Part shown: piece after piece, positions 8,411-16,458 of the stretch
Numbering within the stretch: the first letter of the stretch is position 1
Layout of the letters: every line of letters starts with the position of its first letter
Source of the DNA: Aureococcus anophagefferens
Lineage: Eukaryota > Sar > Pelagophyceae > Pelagomonadales > Pelagomonadaceae
Length of the DNA stretch: 64,000 nt
NCBI RefSeq assembly: GCF_000186865.1
Contig: NW_008705571.1
Coordinates: 205,477-269,476, forward strand
Direction: 5' to 3'
Position numbers and translations under genes: made by a program
Notes under the pieces: generated by a model
Told to the model about the DNA's origin: nothing
Database searches by the model: none
Seen by the model: the letters and a program-made list of their open reading frames with translations, nothing else

Positions 8411-11400
8411 ATGGAGGAGCCCGTGGACCTGTCGGCGGCCGCCGAGGCGGCGGGCCTCCCGATCGTCGAGGAGGTCGCGGCGCCGGCGCCGGCGCCGGAG
8501 TCGGCGGCCGGCGGCCGCGTGACGGACGAGGAGCTCGCGGCCTACGGGAACGAGTCCCGCCCCACGGACACGAGCGAGGAGGGTGGCTCGCGGACGGCCG
8601 CGACGTCGCGGCCGAGCACGGGCACGTCCCGCGCCGACGGGTCCGTCGCGTCCGGCGCCGCCGCGGGCCTGAGCGACGAGGAGCTGGGCGCGTTCCTCGC
8701 CGCGAACGCCGAGGCCGAGGCCAAGCGGCCGCGGTCGTCGAGCCCCGCGTCCGACGCCGAGCTCGACGCCTACATCGCCGCGGGCACGTCCGAGTCCAAG
8801 CAGAGCGACCCTCCGGCGGCCGCGCCCGCCGGGGACGACCTCGAGGCGCACGGGTACCGCCTGTCGGCGCAGAACGTCGCGCGCGCGGCCCGGGAGGCGG
8901 CCGCGGCGGCCGAGGCGGTCGCGTCGACGTCGCCGGAGCACATCATGCGCGCCATCGCGGCGCCGAACCCCTACCAGTTCCGGCGGAGCTCGCGCAACAG
9001 CTTCGGGAGCGTCTGCAGCCGGACGCCGTCGTTCTCGTCGCTCTGCGAGGAGAAGGAGCTCCTGGAGGAGCGGCCGCCGTCGAGCGAGCTGAGCAACCCG
9101 CTCGAGCTCGCCAAGGCCGTGCCCGAGGACCAGGAGCAGGGCTCCTGGAGCCCGCCGCCCGCGGGCGACGGCCGCGGCGACCTCCTGCGGTCGAACGCGC
9201 TCGCGCGGTCCGACCGGCGCGACACCGACGCCGGCGCGCCGGCGGCGGCGCCCGCGAAGCCGCCGCCGACGGCGTCGGGCCCGCCGCCGAACCTGAGCGC
9301 GCGGCGCGCGTCCCTCGGCGCGCGGCGCGCGTCGCTCACGCGGCGGACGTCGATCGGCGCGTCGCTCGGCCGGCGCCTGAGCCTGCGGAACGTCGTCTCC
9401 ACGGTCATCGACGGGCTCGGGCAGGACGGCGCGAGCCCGCGGACCCAGCGGGGCTCCAAGGACAGCGTCGCGTCCCTCGAGGGCGACGACGGCGAGGGCA
9501 AGTCGCCGACGAAGAGGCCGAACCGCCTCATCCGCCAGCTGACGATGCGGACGCTGGCGAAGCGCAAGAGCCGCGACCTGACGGGCGAGGGCGACAGCCC
9601 CAAGTCGCCGGAGAAGCCCGAGGAGAAGAAGAACCTGGGCCGCATGCTCATGTCGGCCGAGAAGTTCGAGAAGATCATGCAGTCGCAGAAGCTCGGCCGC
9701 GACCACGAGTCCATGGTCAACCAGTTCAAGCTGCGCACGACGCCCACGGCCCAGCAGGGCGACAGCTCCTGGATCAACCGCGCGCTCAGCTCGTCGAAGC
9801 ACGTGCGCGTCCTCGCGCCGCGGGGGGAGCGCGGCGAGAGCGGCTGGTCGCACGCGGGCCGCGTCGCCCTCATCCTCGCGACGCTCGCCGAGGAGCGCGA
9901 CTTCCTGCGGGACAAAAGCGAGGAGGACGCGCCGCGCCAGCTGCGGGAGCAGGCGATCCTCGCGTTCCTGCGGGCGACGTGCCCGGCGCTCGTCGCCAAG
10001 GTCGAGACGCACCACGAGATCGCGGACGAGCTCGTCGCGCTCCGCGCCGCGCTCGAGGACCGGGGCGTCTTCTCCGTGTCGACGGGCGAGCAGCACCTGT
10101 TCCAGTGCGGCACGCTCGAGGAGGTCCGCGCGGAGATCGAACGGCTCGAGGCCGCGGAGAAGCGCGAGGGCTGGAAGCAGGCCGTCCCGCGGTGCATGAT
10201 GCGCAACTGGAAGACGTCGACGCCGACGAAGGAGGCGCGGAGCGGCGCGCGGCCCGACAACGGCACCTGGGCGAGCCTCAGCGACGCGGTGCTCGACCCG
10301 GACGGCGCGATCGCGCGGTCGTGGGGCGCGCTCATCGTCGCCGCCGTCGTCGGCCAGGTCGTCGTCGTCCCCTTCTGCCTGTCCTTCCGCGCCTGGCGCG
10401 CCTTCGCGCCCCTGGCCTGGGCGACGGACGCGCTCTTCGCGCTCGACGTCGGCGTGCAGCTGCGGACGGCGTTCCACCGCCAGGTCGCGGGCGACGCGGC
10501 GGCGGCCGCCGCGGAGGCGCAGGTCACGCGGAGCGCTGTCGAGTGGAGCCTGCGGCGCATCCGCGAGAACTACGCGCGGCGCTGCCTCGCCGTCGACGCC
10601 GCGGCGCTCGCGCCCCTCGGCCTCGCGGCCGCGCGCCTCGCGGCCGGGAGGCGCGTCGCGCCGGCCGCGCTCGGCGCGCTGCGGCTCGCCAAGGTCCTCA
10701 AGACCTTCGCGGCCTTCAAGGCGGACACGGGCCCGGGCCGGTCGCGGTTCCGCGACACGCTCCAGTTCTCCAAGTACAGCAACGCGCTCAACGTGCTCCT
10801 GCTGCTCTTCGTGCTCATGGTCATCATGCACGCGACGGCCTGCGCGTGGCACGGCGTCACGACGCGGGAGCACTGGGAGCGGCGCGTCGAGGCCTTCAAC
10901 GAGCACGCGCGCGAGGACTTCGGGGACGACGCGGAGGACGCGGGCGCGGGGGAGGTCCGCTACGGCGACACGTCGCGGCGCTGGCTTTATATTATGGCCC
11001 TCTACGAGAGCGTGCTCATCCTCATGGGCGAGGACATCGACATCTCCGCGGAGCGCGAGCTCGCCTTCGCCATCGTCGCCATCATCATCTGCGCCGTGCT
11101 GCTCGCGATCGTCTTCGGCCAGGTCTCCGTGCTCATCTCGAACATGAACGAGCGGCCCCAGGCCTACCGGAAGAAGCTGGCGAAGCTCGACGACGCCATG
11201 CGCCAGGACAACCTGCCCGAGGTGCTCCAGGACCGCATCCTGGCCTACTACAAGTGGCTCTGGGAGGAGCACAACACGCTCGACGGCCGCGTGAAGATCG
11301 CGCTCTTCCTGCCGGAGCTGAGCCCGAACCTGGCCAAGGAGGTGCGGCTCTTCTGGTGCCGCGACATGATCCTCAACGTGCCCTTTTTCCGGCTCTTCCC

Positions 11401-12658
11401 GTCCCAGGTCGTCCAGCGGTTGGTCTGCGCGGTCCGCGTCGAGTTCTACATGCCCGACGACTACATCATCCTCGTGGGCGAGTTCGGCCACGAGATGTTC
11501 TTCATCAAGTCGGGCACGGTCGACGTCTTCCGCATCGACGAGGCCGAGGTCCAGGTCACGCGCGACGCCAAGCTCAAGAGCCGGGGCTCCGCCAAACTCG
11601 ACGACGAGAAGCGGCAGACCTTCGGCGACAAGCTCTTCGAGCGGCTCCGGCGCAACTCCAAGGGCGAGTCCGAGGAGGCCAAGGCCGCCGCGGCCGCGGC
11701 GCTCAAGGCCGCGGGCGGCGCGGCGCACGCGCCGGGCCTCACGGCGAAGCCGAAGCGGCGGCTGTCGCGGAGCATCGCGCCAGTCTTCGGCGCCGCGGCG
11801 CCGCGGCCGCCGTCCGCGGGGCGGCCGCCGTCCTGGGGCGACAAGCCCGGCGAGCGGCTCGACTCCGCCGCGTCGGAGGCGTCGGACGACGCGGCGGCCA
11901 AGGGCGACGGCGCGCCGCGCGCGGCCGAGCGCGCCGACGGGCCGAGCCCGCGGCCGACGTCGCGGGGCCTCCGGGGCCTCCTCCAGCGCGACGCCCCGAC
12001 CGTCGGGTCGTCGACGACGCCCGTGACGCGCGGCAGCGGCTTCCTCCGGAACAAGAAGGTGTCGCCCGGGTCGCCGCCGGCCGAGGAGGCCAAGGAGCCC
12101 GCGGAGCCCGCGTCGCCGCTCTCGGACCCGGAGTCGCCGTCGACGCGGACGGAGAAGATCCAGCGCGAGCAGATCGTGTGCAGCCTGCGGGAGGGCGAGT
12201 ACTTCGGGGACGTCGCGCTGCTCACGAAGAGCCAGCGGACCGCGACCATAAAAGCACGGACGTTCGTGACGTGCGCCATCATCAGCCGCGACCAGTTCGA
12301 GGGCCTCCTCGCGGACCACCCCGAGGCCTGGGAGAAGTCCATGACCATCCTGCGGGACAAGTACAAGCTCGGGCCCCAGGCGACGCGCGCGGAGGAGCTC
12401 CGGCACGAGGTCGTCGCCAAGGCGTTCGCGGAGGCGGAGACGAAGCGGAAGCGGACGCTCGAGGGCGGCGGCACCGAGGCGGACGTCAGCAAGCGCCTCG
12501 TCAAGCTCCAGCAGATGCTCGCGCAGCTCGAGGCGGACCTCCCGGACCAGATCGACCGGCTGGTGGACGCGCGCGCCGCGCGCGCCGGCGACGCGGGCGC
12601 CGCCGCGGAGGAGCCCGCGCCGCGGCGCGCGTCCACGGGCGCCTCCGATAACCTGTGA
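8411..12658 (+). CDS. voltage/cyclic-nucleotide-gated-type cation channel with CNBD
   Basis: A 1415-residue single-exon channel of the CNG/HCN/KCNH superfamily, with ATG in good context (ctccATGg). Residues 1-620 are disordered, with clusters of basic phosphosite-like motifs (ARRASLGARRAS, RRTSIG). Membrane helices begin near 640. S5 is about 791-815 (NVLLLLFVLMVIMHATACAW), the pore region about 858-877 and S6 about 883-910. The pore reads YESVLILMGEDIDI, so the potassium GYG filter is absent. A C-linker is followed by a cyclic-nucleotide-binding domain that starts at YIILVGEFGHEMFFIKSGTV (about 1018). It is interrupted by about 210 low-complexity residues and resumes with LREGEYFGDVALLTKSQRTA at about 1258. 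A short coiled coil ends the protein. Ion selectivity and ligand are not known. Confidence 0.88.
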   Translation: MEEPVDLSAAAEAAGLPIVEEVAAPAPAPESAAGGRVTDEELAAYGNESRPTDTSEEGGSRTAATSRPSTGTSRADGSVASGAAAGLSDEELGAFLAANAEAEAKRPRSSSPASDAELDAYIAAGTSESKQSDPPAAAPAGDDLEAHGYRLSAQNVARAAREAAAAAEAVASTSPEHIMRAIAAPNPYQFRRSSRNSFGSVCSRTPSFSSLCEEKELLEERPPSSELSNPLELAKAVPEDQEQGSWSPPPAGDGRGDLLRSNALARSDRRDTDAGAPAAAPAKPPPTASGPPPNLSARRASLGARRASLTRRTSIGASLGRRLSLRNVVSTVIDGLGQDGASPRTQRGSKDSVASLEGDDGEGKSPTKRPNRLIRQLTMRTLAKRKSRDLTGEGDSPKSPEKPEEKKNLGRMLMSAEKFEKIMQSQKLGRDHESMVNQFKLRTTPTAQQGDSSWINRALSSSKHVRVLAPRGERGESGWSHAGRVALILATLAEERDFLRDKSEEDAPRQLREQAILAFLRATCPALVAKVETHHEIADELVALRAALEDRGVFSVSTGEQHLFQCGTLEEVRAEIERLEAAEKREGWKQAVPRCMMRNWKTSTPTKEARSGARPDNGTWASLSDAVLDPDGAIARSWGALIVAAVVGQVVVVPFCLSFRAWRAFAPLAWATDALFALDVGVQLRTAFHRQVAGDAAAAAAEAQVTRSAVEWSLRRIRENYARRCLAVDAAALAPLGLAAARLAAGRRVAPAALGALRLAKVLKTFAAFKADTGPGRSRFRDTLQFSKYSNALNVLLLLFVLMVIMHATACAWHGVTTREHWERRVEAFNEHAREDFGDDAEDAGAGEVRYGDTSRRWLYIMALYESVLILMGEDIDISAERELAFAIVAIIICAVLLAIVFGQVSVLISNMNERPQAYRKKLAKLDDAMRQDNLPEVLQDRILAYYKWLWEEHNTLDGRVKIALFLPELSPNLAKEVRLFWCRDMILNVPFFRLFPSQVVQRLVCAVRVEFYMPDDYIILVGEFGHEMFFIKSGTVDVFRIDEAEVQVTRDAKLKSRGSAKLDDEKRQTFGDKLFERLRRNSKGESEEAKAAAAAALKAAGGAAHAPGLTAKPKRRLSRSIAPVFGAAAPRPPSAGRPPSWGDKPGERLDSAASEASDDAAAKGDGAPRAAERADGPSPRPTSRGLRGLLQRDAPTVGSSTTPVTRGSGFLRNKKVSPGSPPAEEAKEPAEPASPLSDPESPSTRTEKIQREQIVCSLREGEYFGDVALLTKSQRTATIKARTFVTCAIISRDQFEGLLADHPEAWEKSMTILRDKYKLGPQATRAEELRHEVVAKAFAEAETKRKRTLEGGGTEADVSKRLVKLQQMLAQLEADLPDQIDRLVDARAARAGDAGAAAEEPAPRRASTGASDNL

Positions 12659-12665
12659 TGTTGTG

Positions 12666-13823
12666 TTAGACGACGTCCACGGTCGCGCGCGCGCGCGGCG
12701 CGGGCCAGGGCGCGCCCGGGGGCTTGCGCGAGCTCGGGAGGACGGCGATGAGGGGGTGGGCCGCGCCGAAGACCTGGCGGAAGTTGTTCGCGTAGCCGCG
12801 GTCGTAGGGGTTGCGGAAGCGCTCGCCGCGGACGCGCGCGCGGAGCCGGAGCGTGTGGTTGCCGTAGAACTCGATCGTCGTCTGGGCCGTGAGCACGAGG
12901 TAGCAGTGCCAGCCGAAGAGGATCGCGACGGCGAGGCCGACGGAGACGGCGAGCACGAAGGTGAACATGACGGCCGTGCGCATCTGGTTCGTCACGCGGA
13001 CGCCCCGGATCATGCGCGGGTTCCGGGGCCCGGCGATGAGCACGAAGTCGGCGAAGGTGAGGCAGATCCCGTAGGCGCAGGCGCAGGAGACGTAGAAGAG
13101 GAAGAGCACGAAGTACCGGTAGTTCGCGAAGCCGACGCAGTTGAACATCCAGGGGCAGTAGTGGTCCATGTTGAGCACGAGCTTGCGCGTGACGTGGTCG
13201 TAGTGGCTCCGCGGCGCCTTGGGCCCCGCGGACCGCTTGCAGTAGCCCCACTCGTAGGGCCCGCGCTCGAGCCACGACGACGCGCTGAGCCGCGTGTGGA
13301 ACCCGGGCGCCGGCGCGCTGCGGGGCGGCCGCGCCCCCGACGTCAGGCGCTTCGACTCGGCGGACGTCGGCGCCTCGACGTCGGCGCCCGTCGACGCGCC
13401 GTCGACGTCGTGCGTCCGCGCGTAGTCGAGCCAGTCGCCGGCCGACAGCGTGCCGTCGACGCTCGCCGCGCGCACGAGGTCGCGGTAGACCGTCGAGTCG
13501 TGCGTGCCCGGGTTCGTCAGCACGCAGGAGAAGTAGTTGAAGAGCCCGTTGAAGCAGAGGAACGCGATCCACAGCGCGTGCGCCCACCACCGCGCGGACC
13601 ATCGCTCCGCGAAGCGCGGCACGAGCACGTTCAGCGCCCAGTAGGTCTCGCAGGACACGAGCGCGATGACCGTGACGATGAGGCAGGGCCCCAGGATCAG
13701 CATGCTCCACTCGAAGCACATGACGGCGAAGCGCTGGCACATGTGGATAAAATAGTAGTTCCGGTTGCTGGACAGGCAGTCGAAGCACGGCGCGCACCAG
13801 CGCCGGCGCTTCGCCTCGCCCAT
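12666..13823 (-). CDS. DHHC-family protein S-acyltransferase with DHYC active site
   Basis: A 385-residue four-helix membrane protein. Hydrophobic segments flank a cytosolic loop carrying NMDHYCPWMFNCVGFANYRY, with the active-site DHYC at 220-223. The TTxE motif (TTIE, 315-318) lies after the last membrane helix, as in canonical family members. The reaction is palmitoyl transfer from acyl-CoA to protein cysteines. Two oddities stand out. The motif is DHYC, as in a few active yeast enzymes (Akr1). The preceding zinc-binding Cys/His array is largely eroded (YCKRSAGPKAPRSHYDHVTR), leaving few of the usual CxxC ligands. A long Ser/Thr-rich insertion (about 140-185) separates helix 2 from the catalytic loop. 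Its stop is only 7 bp from the stop of the channel gene. Confidence 0.87.
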   Translation of the reverse strand: MGEAKRRRWCAPCFDCLSSNRNYYFIHMCQRFAVMCFEWSMLILGPCLIVTVIALVSCETYWALNVLVPRFAERWSARWWAHALWIAFLCFNGLFNYFSCVLTNPGTHDSTVYRDLVRAASVDGTLSAGDWLDYARTHDVDGASTGADVEAPTSAESKRLTSGARPPRSAPAPGFHTRLSASSWLERGPYEWGYCKRSAGPKAPRSHYDHVTRKLVLNMDHYCPWMFNCVGFANYRYFVLFLFYVSCACAYGICLTFADFVLIAGPRNPRMIRGVRVTNQMRTAVMFTFVLAVSVGLAVAILFGWHCYLVLTAQTTIEFYGNHTLRLRARVRGERFRNPYDRGYANNFRQVFGAAHPLIAVLPSSRKPPGAPWPAPRARATVDVV

Positions 13824-13956
13824 GGTGATTGATGTGGTGCGGGGCGACCGCTCTCGAGCGCTGGGAGGCCCTCGCGGCCTATGGCTGCGCGCAGCACATC
13901 GCGTCTCTCGCGATTGGTTTTCTTTCCTTTATGATGCCGTTCAAGCTCGTTCAACT

Positions 13957-15216
13957 TTAGTCGTCGGGCCGCGACGCGGAGCCGAAGAAGCGCACGCCGT
14001 CCTCGGGCGCGATGCTCGGGACCTGGCCGGCGGCCGTCGGGTGGAGGACGAGCTTGAGCACGAGCGAGTAGCGCGGGCGGTCGCCGGCGGCGGCGCTCGG
14101 GGCCTGGACGCTGTGCGTGATGTCCTGGTCCAGGAGCACGACGCGCCCGGGCGCCGCGGCGACGTCCAGAACCTCGCGCGTCGGCGGGTCGAGGAAGCGC
14201 GTCGGCGCGCCCCACGCGTCCCGCCACTCGTGCGGCAGGTAGATCACGGCGGACACCCAGCGGGGCTTGCCCGGCGCGCGGTTCGGGTACCGGCCGTGGA
14301 AGTCGGTCCAGGGCCCGTTCGGCAGCAGCATGGGGTCGCCATCGATGTGCCAGCCGTAGGCGTCGCCGTCGGCAGCGACCGGCGCGTTCGCCGTCAGGGG
14401 CGTCACGCCGTCCAGCGCCGCCGCGGAGATGCGGCTCAGCACCACGGCCTCGTCGTTGCGGCGCGCGAGGTACGCGGCGATCCTTGACTGGACCTCCCGG
14501 ATCGGCTCCGGGACGCGCGTCTCGTCGCAGAGGCGCCGGATCGCCGTCTCCGCGAGGCCCCAGCACGCGCCCGAGACGTCGTCGTCGCCGCCGATGACGT
14601 CCCGCAGCGCGCCGCGGCGCCAGCTCCGCCGGTCGACGCCCTTGACCGGGTCCGCGCGGCAGAGCGCGAGCAGCTCGGCGCGCAGGGCGTCGTCGACGAG
14701 GCCGTCGATGGACACGACGCGCGACGTGTCCCAGTAGCGCGCGTCGCCGTCGGCCCAGGCGCCGTCGAGCGCGACGTTGTCCACGACGCGGCACGCGTCG
14801 GGCGTCCAGCCCGTCGCGCGCGTGGCGACGGGCACGCGCAGGCCGTAGGCGTCGCTGTGGTCGCGGACGGCGGCGTCGAAGCGGCCGCGCATCCGCTCGG
14901 GCGTCGTCCACGGCGCGTCGTCGGAGCCGAGGCTCAGCAGCGGCGCGACGCCCCGCTCGTCGAGCGACGCCGCGATGCCGTCGAGGAGCTCGGACCGCCG
15001 CGGGATGCCCTCGAAGACGGCGCATCGCTCGTGGCAGAGGCCCGCCAGCGGCACGGGCTCGAAGACGACGCCCGTGGACTCCAGCGCCGCGGCGACGAGC
15101 GCGGCGGCGTCGGACGACGAGATGCCGTGCGACGTCACGAGACGCTGGAGAGCGCTGCCGCACGGCAACAGGAGCCAGGCGAGCAGGGCGGACATCGTCG
15201 CTCTGCCGGCACGCAT
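13957..15216 (-). CDS. 2-oxoglutarate/Fe(II)-dependent dioxygenase, secretory presequence
   Basis: A 419-residue protein, starting at the ATG at 15216; the longer frame begins with TTG. The N-terminus MRAGRATMSALLAWLLLPCG is a signal peptide or bipartite presequence. The C-terminal half is a prolyl-4-hydroxylase-like double-stranded beta-helix: iron ligands H290 and D292 (WHIDGD) and H368 (QDITHSV), and the 2-oxoglutarate-binding arginine R382 (RYSLVLK). An upstream VIYLPHEW strand and FLDPP turn fit the fold. The roughly 240-residue N-terminal region has no recognised domain. The substrate is unknown; secretory or ER-linked location suggests a hydroxylase of proteins or small molecules in that compartment. 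Confidence 0.82.
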   Translation of the reverse strand: MRAGRATMSALLAWLLLPCGSALQRLVTSHGISSSDAAALVAAALESTGVVFEPVPLAGLCHERCAVFEGIPRRSELLDGIAASLDERGVAPLLSLGSDDAPWTTPERMRGRFDAAVRDHSDAYGLRVPVATRATGWTPDACRVVDNVALDGAWADGDARYWDTSRVVSIDGLVDDALRAELLALCRADPVKGVDRRSWRRGALRDVIGGDDDVSGACWGLAETAIRRLCDETRVPEPIREVQSRIAAYLARRNDEAVVLSRISAAALDGVTPLTANAPVAADGDAYGWHIDGDPMLLPNGPWTDFHGRYPNRAPGKPRWVSAVIYLPHEWRDAWGAPTRFLDPPTREVLDVAAAPGRVVLLDQDITHSVQAPSAAAGDRPRYSLVLKLVLHPTAAGQVPSIAPEDGVRFFGSASRPDD

Positions 15217-15336
15217 GCGTCGCGTTACGTGTACGACGAGCAAGAACAGGCCTCACATCGAGAGCATCGCGTCGGGCTCAAGCTCAACTAAAACTTTATA
15301 CTTCATCGTCAACTCGGTGCACCACTTTCAGGGACG

Positions 15337-16458
15337 ATGTCGGGCTCATCGTGGCAGCCCGCCCTCGGCGGCATCGCGTGCGCGGCTCTCGGTGCGATGC
15401 TCGCGGTCCTCGCACTCACGTCCTCTCAAACTTCGACGCTGTCGCTCGCGTCGCTCGACGCGAGCAGCCGCGACAACAGCACGCGCCTCTTCGCCCCGGC
15501 GGAGCTCGAGCGCTCCTACCGCGACGACGGCTGCGTCTCCGCCCTGGAGCGGTCCTTCGAAGCGGGCCTCGAGAGCAGCTGGCACTCGTTCAGCGGGTGG
15601 CGAAACGCGTTCGGCGCGCCCGGCGACGCGGTCCGCGTCTGCGCGTCGAAGACGTCGTCGTCCCAGTGCCCGCCCGGCGAGAGCCTCGACGACCTCGGGC
15701 TGCGCTTCGAGCACCTGTCCTGGGTGCGCCGCGGCGGCGCCGAGGCGCTCCGCGTCCGCCCCGCGAACGCGTCGAGCGTCGTCGTCGCGATCCACGGCGG
15801 CGGCTTCGTGTCGTTCTCCGCGGCGTCCTACTACGCGCCTCGATTGGCCGGCACGGCCGCGCGCCTCGGCGCGGCGGTCTACCTTCCCGAGTACACTTTA
15901 GCGCCCAAAGCGACGGGCGCGGACGCGGTCGACGAGGCCGAGGCGATTTTAGATTTGGCCATCGAGGAGCACCCCAACGCCAAGATCGTCCTCTTCGGCG
16001 ACAGCGCCGGCGGCGCCGTCGCGGCGTCGCTCGCGATCCGCGCCGCGAAGCACGGCGTCGCCGTCGCGCTCCAGGTCCTCGTCGCGCCCATGCTCGCGGC
16101 GTCGGACTGGGGCCGCTTCGCGAGCTACTGCAACCGGAGCGACCACGCCTTCGCGTCGTCCGTCGTCACGACGCCGCCCGGTTTGGCCTACGTCTGGGGC
16201 GCGCGGGCCCGGGGCCGGGAACACGCGCGCTTCTCCGCGGACTTCTCGCCCTTCGACGCGTCGGACGACGAGCTCGCGGGCGTCGCGCCCGCGCTCATCG
16301 TCGCGTCGACGGACGACGTCCTCGTCGACGAGGCGCGGCTCTACGCCGGTAGGCTCGGAGCGCGCTACGTCGAGTACGCGGACCTCCAGCACGACCCGAT
16401 CCTCCGGTCCCGGCCCGTCTGGGAGGCGGCCATGCGCGACGCCCTAGCGACGTCTTAG
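15337..16458 (+). CDS. alpha/beta hydrolase of the hormone-sensitive-lipase family
   Basis: A 373-residue esterase/lipase-like protein. The HSL-type oxyanion motif HGGG is at 153-156. The nucleophile elbow GDSAGG is at 221-226 with catalytic S223. The acidic residue is probably D326 or D327 (ASTDDVLVDEA) and the base H352 (ADLQHDPI). The N-terminus has one hydrophobic helix (about 8-28, LGGIACAALGAMLAVLAL), so it is probably a signal anchor or secreted. Several cysteines between 66 and 111 would fit a lumenal or extracellular enzyme. Its stop codon overlaps that of the convergent IQ-motif gene. Confidence 0.88.
   Translation: MSGSSWQPALGGIACAALGAMLAVLALTSSQTSTLSLASLDASSRDNSTRLFAPAELERSYRDDGCVSALERSFEAGLESSWHSFSGWRNAFGAPGDAVRVCASKTSSSQCPPGESLDDLGLRFEHLSWVRRGGAEALRVRPANASSVVVAIHGGGFVSFSAASYYAPRLAGTAARLGAAVYLPEYTLAPKATGADAVDEAEAILDLAIEEHPNAKIVLFGDSAGGAVAASLAIRAAKHGVAVALQVLVAPMLAASDWGRFASYCNRSDHAFASSVVTTPPGLAYVWGARARGREHARFSADFSPFDASDDELAGVAPALIVASTDDVLVDEARLYAGRLGARYVEYADLQHDPILRSRPVWEAAMRDALATS

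Noticed and set aside
8219..12406. A 1395-codon minus-strand open frame opposite the channel gene
   Set aside because: It is an antisense shadow produced by extreme GC3 bias: Arg/Leu/Val-rich with no domain, while the plus strand encodes a recognisable channel.
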